Shown: positions 1 to 5,075 of the stretch, piece by piece | Numbering within the stretch: the first letter of the stretch is position 1 | Layout of the letters: each line of letters starts with the position of its first letter | Assembly: GCA_025455285.1 (NCBI GenBank) | Contig: JALOMU010000299.1 | Location: 1-5,075, forward strand | Reading direction: 5' to 3' | Origin: Flavihumibacter sp. | GTDB taxonomy: Bacteria > Bacteroidota > Bacteroidia > Chitinophagales > Chitinophagaceae | Length of the DNA stretch: 5,075 nt | The notes under the pieces: model-generated | The model's input: only the letters and a program-made list of their open reading frames with translations | Databases searched by the model: none | Told to the model about the DNA's origin: nothing | Program-made: the position numbers and the translations under genes

Positions 1-32
1 TTTTATCAATCAACGGAGGATTATATACGTAA
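1..32 (+). CDS. C-terminal tail of a probable 3-ketoacyl-ACP reductase (FabG-like SDR), cut by the window edge
   Basis: Reading from base 3, the frame gives LSINGGLYT followed by TAA at 30-32. A Val/Ile-x-Gly-Gly ending followed by a hydrophobic residue is the usual C-terminus of FabG-type short-chain dehydrogenases (E. coli FabG ends with a VNGGMYM-like stretch). A ketoreductase is also the expected neighbour of ketosynthase, ACP and dehydratase genes. It would reduce beta-ketoacyl-ACP to beta-hydroxyacyl-ACP with NAD(P)H. Only nine residues are visible, so the call rests on that short motif plus context. The next gene starts six bases after the stop. Confidence 0.55.
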   Translation, partial: LSINGGLYT

Positions 33-37
33 CTGGC

Positions 38-1261
38 ATGAAGAGAGTAGTGATTACTGGCATGGGGATTTATTCCTGTATCGGCAAGAACAAGGATGAA
101 GTGAAGCAATCCCTGTACGAAGGAAAATCTGGTATTATCCTGGATCCTGACAGGAAGGAATTTGGCTATCGCTCTGGTTTAACCGGCTTTGTGGAACGGC
201 CTAATCTCAAAGGACTGCTCGACAGGCGGGCGCGTATCATGCTGCCACAGCAGGGTGAGTATGCGTATATGGCTACATTGGAAGCACTCCAACAGTCAGG
301 TATAACCGATGAAATGCTGGACCGTATGATCATTGGTGTATTATTTGGTAACGACAGTTCGGCTGAACCGGTAGTAACCGGAACCGATCTGATGCGGGAA
401 AAAAAGGATACCACCCTGGTAGGCTCCGGCTCCGTGTTTCAAGTGATGAATTCCACCGTTACCATGAACCTGGCAACCATCTTCCGGCTTAAAGGTGTGA
501 ATTTTACTGTGAGTGCAGCTTGTGCAAGCGGCAGTCACGCGATTGGGTTGGGTTATCATTTTATTAAATCCGGATTACAGGAAGCGGTGATTTGTGGTGG
601 TGCACAGGAGATCAATATTTATTCCATGGGCAGTTTTGATGCCCTTTCTGCTTTCTCCATTCGTGAGAACGATCCTACCAGAGCTTCCCGCCCATTTGAT
701 AAAAACCGGGATGGATTGATACCATCCGGTGGAGCGGCTACGGTTATTCTGGAAAGCCTGGATTCAGCGCTGGCCAGGGGTGCGAATATTTTGGCGGAAG
801 TGGTGGGGTATGGGTTCTCATCTAATGGAGAACATATTTCCAACCCAACAGTGGATGGTCCGGTTAGAGCACTGACCATGGCGTTGAAGGATGCAGGCCT
901 TGAATCAAAGGATATCTTCTACATAAATGCACATGCCACCTCAACTCCTGCAGGCGACAGCAGTGAAGCAAGGGCAATTCATGAAGTATTTGGAGCTACG
1001 CGTCCTTATGTGAGTTCCACCAAATCCATGACCGGCCATGAGTGCTGGATGGCCGGGGCCAGTGAGATCGTATACTCCATGTTGATGATGCAACATAATT
1101 TTATTGCTCCCAATATTAATTTTGAAGAGCCCGATGAAGATTCGGCTCGTATTAACCTGGTAACCAAAACAATCGATACAGAATTCAGTTGTTTTCTGTC
1201 CAATTCTTTCGGCTTCGGTGGAACCAACTCATCGCTGATCGTAAAGAAATACGACAATTAA
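38..1261 (+). CDS. Beta-ketoacyl-ACP synthase, FabB/KAS I-like (ketosynthase 1)
   Basis: Cytosolic condensing enzyme that joins an acyl thioester to malonyl-ACP and extends the chain by two carbons. The 407 residues match the usual FabB/FabF length. The start MKRVVITGMG is the standard thiolase-fold N-terminus. The nucleophile is Cys162 (SAACASGSHAIG), the two histidines are His299 (NAHATSTPAGD) and His334 (STKSMTGHECW), Lys329 precedes the second, and the GFGGTN gating loop is at 392-397. All catalytic residues are present, so it is not a chain-length-factor partner that has lost its Cys. The C-terminal third (MTGH, then SMLMMQHNFIAPNINFEE) looks more like FabB than FabF. It lies six bases after the probable ketoreductase and upstream of the ACP, as expected for an elongating ketosynthase of an aryl-polyene/flexirubin-type operon. 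A housekeeping role cannot be excluded from sequence alone but is less likely beside an acyltransferase and thioesterase. Confidence 0.93.
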   Translation: MKRVVITGMGIYSCIGKNKDEVKQSLYEGKSGIILDPDRKEFGYRSGLTGFVERPNLKGLLDRRARIMLPQQGEYAYMATLEALQQSGITDEMLDRMIIGVLFGNDSSAEPVVTGTDLMREKKDTTLVGSGSVFQVMNSTVTMNLATIFRLKGVNFTVSAACASGSHAIGLGYHFIKSGLQEAVICGGAQEINIYSMGSFDALSAFSIRENDPTRASRPFDKNRDGLIPSGGAATVILESLDSALARGANILAEVVGYGFSSNGEHISNPTVDGPVRALTMALKDAGLESKDIFYINAHATSTPAGDSSEARAIHEVFGATRPYVSSTKSMTGHECWMAGASEIVYSMLMMQHNFIAPNINFEEPDEDSARINLVTKTIDTEFSCFLSNSFGFGGTNSSLIVKKYDN

Positions 1262-1329
1262 TCACGGATTATCGACGTTTTATCCTTTTCTGGAATATAA
1301 AAATCCTTAACCGACTTAATTTCGCCGCT
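1262..1329 (+). other. 68-base intergenic gap, no firm signal
   Basis: This is the longest non-coding gap in the window; all other junctions are 17 bases or less, or overlap. It is A/T-rich. TAATTTCG at 1318-1325 matches the Bacteroidota -7 consensus TAnnTTTG with one mismatch, but I see no convincing -33 TTG element at the right distance, and the site lies only a few bases before the ACP start. No stable hairpin with a U-run is visible, so I call neither a promoter nor a terminator. Confidence 0.4.
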
Positions 1330-1587
1330 ATGACAATGGAGCAACTTATTGAGAAGATTAATTACCTCCTGGTAGAGGAATTTGAAGTGGACGCGGAAAA
1401 AATTACCCCTGAAGCGAACCTCAAAGCAACCCTTGAGCTGGACAGCCTTGATTATATCGATATGGTGGTAGTGCTGGAACATCACTTTGGATTCAAAGTG
1501 AAACCAGAGGACTTTACTTCCATTGAAACTATTCAGGATTTTTACGATTATACTGCCCGCCGCATCCATACTAAAGAACTGGTATAA
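1330..1587 (+). CDS. Acyl carrier protein
   Basis: An 85-residue acidic helical carrier protein that holds the growing acyl chain on a 4'-phosphopantetheine arm. The attachment site is Ser39 in LELDSLDYIDMVVVLEHHFG, the classic DSL motif at the start of helix II, followed by the hydrophobic/acidic pattern that ketosynthases and dehydratases dock on. The frame stays open upstream to an ATG at 1189 inside the ketosynthase gene, but the extra 47 residues are basic, unlike any ACP, and antiparallel to nothing known; ATG 1330 (MTMEQLIEKI) gives the family length of 75-90. ATG 1336 (MEQLIEKI) is an equally reasonable start. No Shine-Dalgarno is visible, as is common in Bacteroidota. The TAA stop shares its last A with the ATG of the acyltransferase (TAATG, 1585-1589), so the two are probably translationally coupled. 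It probably serves the pigment pathway and not general fatty-acid synthesis, by context. Confidence 0.93.
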   Translation: MTMEQLIEKINYLLVEEFEVDAEKITPEANLKATLELDSLDYIDMVVVLEHHFGFKVKPEDFTSIETIQDFYDYTARRIHTKELV

Positions 1588-2468
1588 TGGCAAGCTGGCA
1601 GGGAAGATCCCAGGCCCTTCCGCTGGGTTACCGGATTTTCGTTGTGGTTTTAAAGCGGTTGGGACTAACTCCCGCTTATGCTCTTCTTCGATTTGTTGCA
1701 GCCTGGTATTTTCTGTTTTCCAGGAAAGCTACCAGGGCGTTGAATGTTTACTTTAAGGAGCGACTTGCATATTCCCGTGGGAAGGCTACCAGGGCTATAT
1801 ACCGTACCTATTATCTTTTTGGTCAGACCCTGATTGATAAAGTAGCTGTGATGGCGGGATTAAATACCCCCTTCACGTATGATTTTGATGGAGAAGAATG
1901 GCTGCACCAGATGGTGAAAGATGGTAAAGGCGGCTTGTTGCTCAGTGCACATATGGGAAATTGGGAAATCGCCGGCCACCTGTTGAAGCGACTGAAAGCA
2001 CCTATCAATGTGGTTATGTACGATGGGGAGCAGGAGCAGATCAAAGCCTACCTGGAAAAAGTAACCGGTGGCAGGAACATGAAGCTGATCATTATCCGGG
2101 AGGATCTCGGCCATATTTTTGCAATCAATGAAGCCCTTCAAAGAAATGAACTGGTGTGCATGCATGCCGATCGTTTTCTGGAGGGAAATAAAACAATATC
2201 CACCCAATTCCTGGGGAAAACCGCTAATTTTCCGGCTGGTCCCTTTTTACTGGCGGCCAGCCTGCAGGTTCCGGTTAGTTTTGTGTACGCTTTTAAGGAA
2301 TCTAACAGGCACTATCATTTTTTTGCCAGTGAACCTGTCTTATACAGAGAAGGTGCAAAGCAGGAAAGAATAATGAAAGCGCTGCAGGATTTTGTGATGG
2401 AGACGGAGAAAAAGGTCAGTCTTTATCCAAGCCAATGGTTTAATTTTTACGATTTCTGGAAAGCATGA
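1587..2468 (+). CDS. LpxL/HtrB-like lysophospholipid-type acyltransferase (LPLAT family)
   Basis: 293 residues, typical of lipid A late acyltransferases (about 290-310). These inner-membrane-associated enzymes transfer an acyl chain from ACP to a hydroxyl of an acceptor. The catalytic HX4(D/E) motif is His122...Glu127 in LLLSAHMGNWEIAGHL. The N-terminus has two hydrophobic stretches (about 13-22 and 32-45) suited to membrane association. Later family-like blocks include LVCMHADRF at about 188-196 and a segment around FPAGPFLLAASLQVPV in the middle of the C-terminal half. Encoded directly after an ACP and before a dehydratase, it more likely moves the pathway's polyene or fatty acyl chain to a lipid or dialkylresorcinol-type acceptor than builds ordinary lipid A; the acceptor is not visible from sequence. 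The start is fixed by the TAATG overlap with the ACP stop, and the end overlaps the next start as ATGA. Confidence 0.9.
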   Translation: MASWQGRSQALPLGYRIFVVVLKRLGLTPAYALLRFVAAWYFLFSRKATRALNVYFKERLAYSRGKATRAIYRTYYLFGQTLIDKVAVMAGLNTPFTYDFDGEEWLHQMVKDGKGGLLLSAHMGNWEIAGHLLKRLKAPINVVMYDGEQEQIKAYLEKVTGGRNMKLIIIREDLGHIFAINEALQRNELVCMHADRFLEGNKTISTQFLGKTANFPAGPFLLAASLQVPVSFVYAFKESNRHYHFFASEPVLYREGAKQERIMKALQDFVMETEKKVSLYPSQWFNFYDFWKA

Positions 2469-2896
2469 TACTACTAAACAAAGATCAACTGGCCTCTATA
2501 TTACCACAACGACCTCCATTTGTGATGATAGATGCACTGGTTGCAGATGATCCGGTTTCTACTGAAACAAGTTTTGAAATCCTACCTTCCAATATCCTGA
2601 CCTATAACGGAAAAGCGACTGCAGCTTTATTGGTTGAAAATATCGCCCAAACAGCAGCGGCAGGGGCTGGTTATAAAGCTTTACAAGGAAATGGACCGGT
2701 TTTAGTAGGGTTTATAGGAGCCATTAAAAACCTGGAAATCCATTCACTACCCGAAGTGGGAGCCCAATTGAAAACAATTACCAGGCAGGTTAATGCAGTT
2801 TTTAATGTATCGATTGTGGAAGGAACGGTGTACCTGGGTGAGCAACTGCTGGCCTCCTGTGAAATGAAAATTTTTCTACAGGAACCCAAATCATAA
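2465..2896 (+). CDS. Hotdog-fold 3-hydroxyacyl-ACP dehydratase, ApeP/FabZ-like, with Gln at the usual catalytic His
   Basis: 143 residues, the usual length of a single-hotdog FabZ/ApeP dehydratase. Such enzymes remove water from beta-hydroxyacyl-ACP to give trans-2-enoyl-ACP, the step that makes each double bond of a polyene. The N-terminal block ILPQRPPFVMIDALV aligns with FabZ LPHRxPFLLVDRV, and ALLVENIAQTAAAGAGY aligns with the central hotdog helix carrying the acidic residue (here Glu58, with Gln62 after). The FabZ FPGxPxMPG stretch before the helix is not conserved (SNILTYNGKATA). Position 15, normally the catalytic His, is Gln (CAA at 2507-2509). It may therefore be inactive alone and act as partner to a second dehydratase outside the window, as ApeI and ApeP do in characterised aryl-polyene systems, or use another mechanism. 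The start ATG overlaps the acyltransferase stop (ATGA, 2465-2468). Confidence 0.85.
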   Translation: MILLNKDQLASILPQRPPFVMIDALVADDPVSTETSFEILPSNILTYNGKATAALLVENIAQTAAAGAGYKALQGNGPVLVGFIGAIKNLEIHSLPEVGAQLKTITRQVNAVFNVSIVEGTVYLGEQLLASCEMKIFLQEPKS

Positions 2897-2913
2897 CCAT
2901 TAATACTACAACA

Positions 2914-3552
2914 ATGAAAAAAAATCTCTTATTCCTTTTATGCGGCATCTTTTTGTTGGCTGGCAATTCATCGTTCGCACAGAAAAAAGCGGATATTCTG
3001 AACGAAGCTACACCGATGACTTATCTTGGGGTAGATTTTTCGAGGACAAAAGTGATCAATGATTTTGCTGCAACTGCATCAGATATCAAGAACCGTCATT
3101 TCCCTGGTATCAACCAGGTAATTATCGCAGAACCTAAGAAATTCGACTGGCCCAAATACCTGGATCGCGGAAACATCACCAATGATATCGCTGCTGTAAC
3201 CGCTATCAATGAAAAAGTGGACGAAAAAGATATCAGCAGCACTTCTACTGCAGACGAAACACATCTGAAAGAGTCGGATATCCAGGGAATGGTGAACAAA
3301 TATGATCTTTCAGGCAAAAAAGGGGTAGGCTTTGTCGTAATCATGGAATCACTAAGTAAACCTGCTGAAGCTGCCTCCATGTATATTACTTTCATCGATA
3401 TGGCAACCAAAAAAGTATTGTATACCGAGCGTATGGTAGAAAAAGCCGGTGGTTTTGGCTTCCGTAACTATTATGCCAGTACAATATATAAAGCCATGCA
3501 AACCATAAAAAAATCAAAACTCAAGTCCTGGCGCTCCAGCTTCGGGTCCTGA
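2914..3552 (+). CDS. Exported protein of unknown function in the polyene/pigment operon
   Basis: 212 residues with a clear Sec signal peptide: KK at 2-3, hydrophobic core 5-17, probable cleavage after SFA22. Cys10 sits inside the hydrophobic core without a lipobox, so it is not a lipoprotein. The mature part (about 190 residues) has no transmembrane stretch. It looks alpha/beta: YLGVDFSRTKVINDF near 37-51, a polar Ser/Thr/Asp/Glu-rich middle at 101-124, GKKGVGFVVIMESL at 134-147, MYITFIDMATKKVLYTERM at 156-174 and a striking GGFGFRNYY at 179-187, ending in a basic tail (KKSKLKSWR). I recall similar proteins in Bacteroidota but no characterised function, so none is assigned. It lies 17 bases after the dehydratase and 10 before the thioesterase, so it is very probably co-transcribed; a role in moving or anchoring the product in the periplasm or outer membrane is inference only. 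The leader is A-rich (ACTACAACA before ATG) with no Shine-Dalgarno. Confidence 0.85.
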   Translation: MKKNLLFLLCGIFLLAGNSSFAQKKADILNEATPMTYLGVDFSRTKVINDFAATASDIKNRHFPGINQVIIAEPKKFDWPKYLDRGNITNDIAAVTAINEKVDEKDISSTSTADETHLKESDIQGMVNKYDLSGKKGVGFVVIMESLSKPAEAASMYITFIDMATKKVLYTERMVEKAGGFGFRNYYASTIYKAMQTIKKSKLKSWRSSFGS

Positions 3553-3562
3553 GCTATCATTT

Positions 3563-3958
3563 ATGAATAAAGGAGCCCTTTCGTTTACCAGAGAAATTGC
3601 CGTACGCTTTAATGAAGCTGATCCGCTTGGCATTGTTTGGCACGGTCATTATGTTCGTTATTTTGAAGACGGGCTGGATATTTACAAACATGGATATTCA
3701 GTTCCGGTAGTTAAAATTGACCTGGATTATAAGAAATCACTTAAGTATGGCGACCGTGTAATCATTGAAACGGAATTTATTCCCTGTCATGCTGCCAAGT
3801 TGCAATTCATTTATCGGTTATACAATGCCGTTACAAAGGAGCTGGTAGCGAAAGGATCCACAACACAGGTCTTTCTGGATCATCCGCAGAATAATCTGCA
3901 ACTTATCAATCCGCCTTTTTTCGAAGCTTGGAAGCAAAAATATTTAGGTGCCGGCTAG
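3563..3958 (+). CDS. Acyl thioesterase of the 4-hydroxybenzoyl-CoA thioesterase (4HBT / YbgC-like) hotdog family
   Basis: 131 residues, the usual length of single-hotdog 4HBT thioesterases, which hydrolyse acyl-CoA or acyl-ACP in the cytosol. The signature is near the N-terminus: RFNEADPLGIVWHGHYVRYFEDG, with Asp20 at the catalytic Asp position and His27 matching the YbgC pattern DTDAGGVVYHASY. The following strands (YGDRVIIETEF, KLQFIYRLYN, LVAKGSTTQVFLD) fit the hotdog sheet. In a polyene operon it would release a finished chain or clear mis-primed ACP; which one is not visible. It starts 10 bases after the exported protein and its stop is two bases before the start of the second ketosynthase, so it is co-transcribed with both. 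No start alternative fits better: MNKGALSFTREIAVRF is a normal N-terminus for this family. Confidence 0.9.
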   Translation: MNKGALSFTREIAVRFNEADPLGIVWHGHYVRYFEDGLDIYKHGYSVPVVKIDLDYKKSLKYGDRVIIETEFIPCHAAKLQFIYRLYNAVTKELVAKGSTTQVFLDHPQNNLQLINPPFFEAWKQKYLGAG

Positions 3959-3960
3959 AA

Positions 3961-4692
3961 ATGAAAACGCGTCCCGCATATATCGTAGCTCATCATATGG
4001 TAACTCCATTGGGAAGCGGCACCGCTGTGAACCTGGATGCAATTGCTTCCGGAAAATCGGCGGTAACAGCTAATCTTCACCAGGTTTTCCAGGGTCAGGG
4101 TATTTGCGGGGCCCTGTTCAGTGAAGAGCAATGGAAGCAAGTCAGGGCACCCTATGATACGGATATTACAAATTTCGAAGCGCTTTTGTTACATTCAATC
4201 GGGGCTGCAATTGCAACTACTAACTTTTCCCTGAAAGATCCGGAAACAGTTTTGATTCTGGCTTCTACCAAGGGGAATATCGGGGAATTGCAGGAAGGAA
4301 ACGAAGCAGCAGCTGAGCGTGTCGGATTACATGAATCTGCAAAAAAACTGGGATTGTTGTTGAATTATCACAGTCGCCCGTTGATTGTTTCCAATGCCTG
4401 TATATCCGGGATGACTGCCTTGCTGGTTGCAAAACGATTGTTACAATCAGGTCAATATAAACGTGCAGTAGTAGCAGGAGCCGATTCTATCAGCCCCTTT
4501 ATCATAGCCGGTTTTAAATCATTCCAGGCCTTGAGTGCATCCGTATGCAAGCCATTTGATAAAGAGCGGAACGGGCTGAACCTGGGTGAAGGCGCAGCAA
4601 CTATTTTGTTGAGTACAGAACCCGCTGGCACCTGCCTGGCCGTAAGTGGCGGTGCCACAACCAATGACGCCATGCAATTCAACAGGCCATGA
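3961..4692 (+). CDS. N-terminal fragment of ketosynthase 2 (nucleophile half)
   Basis: 243 residues as read. It contains the N-terminal thiolase-fold half with Cys147 (TGT at 4399-4401), the PFDKERNGLNLGEGAA block at 198-213 that is typical of ketosynthases, and then GGATTNDA. The last six residues (MQFNRP) are out-of-frame read-through before TGA at 4690-4692. An ATG at 3928 in the same frame would add 11 residues inside the thioesterase gene; 3961 is preferred because MKTRPAYIVAHHMV is the family's N-terminus and it falls two bases after the thioesterase stop. Without the histidine half it should not condense substrates. Confidence 0.7.
   Translation: MKTRPAYIVAHHMVTPLGSGTAVNLDAIASGKSAVTANLHQVFQGQGICGALFSEEQWKQVRAPYDTDITNFEALLLHSIGAAIATTNFSLKDPETVLILASTKGNIGELQEGNEAAAERVGLHESAKKLGLLLNYHSRPLIVSNACISGMTALLVAKRLLQSGQYKRAVVAGADSISPFIIAGFKSFQALSASVCKPFDKERNGLNLGEGAATILLSTEPAGTCLAVSGGATTNDAMQFNRP
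4672..4692 (+). other. Break point in ketosynthase 2: deletion scar and frame change
   Basis: Bases 4672-4673 (AT) are all that separates the last in-frame homologous codon of the first part (GCC, Ala, 4669-4671) from the first homologous codon of the second part (GCA, Ala, 4674-4676). The second frame has TGA at 4665-4667 just upstream, so the two frames cannot be joined by a simple slip before that point. There is no slippery heptamer or homopolymer here, which argues against programmed frameshifting. Confidence 0.65.
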
Positions 4693-5066
4693 AGCAGGCG
4701 GGTGTTTCTTCAAATGAAATCGGATTTATCTCTGCTCATGGTACTGCTACGCCCTACAATGATGAAATGGAGTCGAAAGCTTTTCAGCAGGCAGAACTTG
4801 AAAAAGTACCTGCCTTTAGTCTGAAGGCCAGTTTCGGACATACCCTCGGGGCAGCCGGACTGATTGAATCAGCCATTTCAATGGAAGCTTTTCAGCGTGG
4901 CTGGATCCTGCCATCAGTAGGGTATTCCAGTCATGGTGTAAGTGTACCGGTGACCATATCAACAAGTTTAACGAAGGGTGTACACCTTCAACATTTTATA
5001 AAAACAGGCTCGGGATTTGGAGGATGTAATGCCGCCCTTGTCTTTTCGAAAACAACAACCCAATAG
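4689..5066 (+). CDS. C-terminal fragment of ketosynthase 2 (His-His half)
   Basis: 125 residues from ATG 4689. It contains His17 (SAHGTATPYND), Lys46 and His51 (LKASFGHTLGAAG) and the gating loop GSGFGGCNAA at 107-116, where FabF-type enzymes have SFGFGGTN. Homology extends five codons upstream of the ATG (AIQQA, 4674-4688), so this Met is internal to the original protein and not a native start. The ATG overlaps the TGA of the first fragment as ATGA, so reinitiation could produce it, but a fragment starting mid-helix is not expected to fold alone. Confidence 0.6.
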   Translation: MKQAGVSSNEIGFISAHGTATPYNDEMESKAFQQAELEKVPAFSLKASFGHTLGAAGLIESAISMEAFQRGWILPSVGYSSHGVSVPVTISTSLTKGVHLQHFIKTGSGFGGCNAALVFSKTTTQ

Positions 5067-5075
5067 TAGTATCCA

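Larger units (their letters stand above)
3961..5066 (+). pseudogene. Second beta-ketoacyl-ACP synthase, disrupted by an internal deletion and frameshift
   Basis: Two adjacent open frames together make one ketosynthase. The first runs from MKTRPAYIVAHHMVTPLG at 3961 and carries the nucleophile Cys147 (SNACISGMTALL). The second carries both histidines (SAHGTATPYND; KASFGHTLGAAG) and the GSGFGGCN gate. Homology in frame one ends with GGATTNDA at 4671 and resumes in another frame at 4674 with AIQQAMKQAG. In ketosynthase 1 the same region (SNGEHISNPTVDGPVRALTMALKDAG, read here as two parts around residues 262-286) has about 13 more residues, so 3N-2 bases (37 if N is 13, 43 if N is 15) appear to be missing. 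Joined, the parts would total about 367 residues, 380 or so with the gap restored, slightly short of the usual 390-410. It could be a true pseudogene, an assembly error, or a split enzyme. All catalytic residues remain, so the break looks recent. It is divergent from ketosynthase 1 and was probably a distinct pathway ketosynthase, not a duplicate. Confidence 0.78.

Noticed and set aside
15..20. GGAGGA as a Shine-Dalgarno for ketosynthase 1
   Set aside because: It lies 17 bases before the ATG, too far for a normal site, and encodes the Gly-Gly of the upstream gene's C-terminus.
166..414. Minus-strand open frames across the ketosynthase and other genes
   Set aside because: They mirror well-supported plus-strand genes with intact motifs and show no domain or family resemblance of their own.
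1318..1325. TAATTTCG as a Bacteroidota -7 promoter element before the ACP
   Set aside because: One mismatch to TAnnTTTG, no clear -33 element, and it lies almost at the start codon; in A/T-rich DNA this match is weak.
1189..1329. N-terminal extension of the ACP from ATG 1189
   Set aside because: The extra 47 residues overlap the end of ketosynthase 1, are basic and aromatic, and do not resemble any carrier protein; ATG 1330 gives the family length.
1723..1795. Near-identical 16-base direct repeats in the acyltransferase (1723-1738 and 1780-1795, one mismatch), both encoding KATRA
   Set aside because: They are 57 bases (19 codons) apart in the same frame, and both copies fit the basic helices expected in this part of LpxL-like enzymes, so coincidence or an old short duplication is enough; no mobile-element signature is present.
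2914..2985. Lipoprotein signal in the exported protein because of Cys10
   Set aside because: The Cys is in the middle of the hydrophobic core, preceded by FLL, without a lipobox, and a better signal peptidase I site follows at residue 22.
4665..4692. Programmed ribosomal frameshift joining the two parts of ketosynthase 2
   Set aside because: No slippery heptamer, no homopolymer and no obvious downstream structure; the missing residues also require lost DNA.

Overview
The window is one dense plus-strand operon segment for type II (dissociated) fatty-acid or polyene synthesis. It most resembles part of a flexirubin / aryl-polyene (APE) pigment cluster from a member of the Bacteroidota; Chitinophagaceae is plausible but not proven. 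The grounds are the gene set (ketoreductase tail, FabB-like ketosynthase, acyl carrier protein, LpxL-type acyltransferase, hotdog dehydratase, exported protein of unknown function, hotdog thioesterase, second divergent ketosynthase), moderate GC content by eye, and A/T-rich leaders without convincing Shine-Dalgarno sequences, as is usual in Bacteroidota. The pathway assignment is inferred from gene content. The diagnostic genes (darA/darB, ammonia-lyase, MMPL exporter, glycosyltransferase) are not in the window.

Layout: 1-32 is the last few codons of an upstream gene, probably a FabG-type 3-ketoacyl-ACP reductase. 38-1261 is an intact FabB-like ketosynthase with a complete Cys-His-His triad. 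After the largest gap in the window (68 bases) comes an 85-residue acyl carrier protein (1330-1587). Its stop overlaps the start of an LpxL/HtrB-like acyltransferase (1587-2468), which in turn overlaps an ApeP/FabZ-like dehydratase (2465-2896) by ATGA. Then come a signal-peptide protein of unknown function (2914-3552), a 4HBT-type thioesterase (3563-3958) and a second ketosynthase (3961-5066). No stretch over 70 bases lacks a gene, and there is no RNA gene, mobile element, CRISPR array or convincing terminator.

How the genes would work together: the ACP carries the growing chain, ketosynthases extend it, the ketoreductase (upstream) and dehydratase convert each beta-keto group to a double bond, the thioesterase hydrolyses stalled or finished thioesters, and the acyltransferase moves the finished acyl chain onto a membrane or aromatic acceptor. 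The exported protein may act in envelope delivery, but that is a guess.

Two points stand out. The second ketosynthase is broken near 4672: the reading frame shifts, and by comparison with the first ketosynthase about 13-15 residues are missing, so this is a deletion and not a simple one-base slip. The dehydratase carries Gln where FabZ-type enzymes have the catalytic His. I do not see a wholly new system here.
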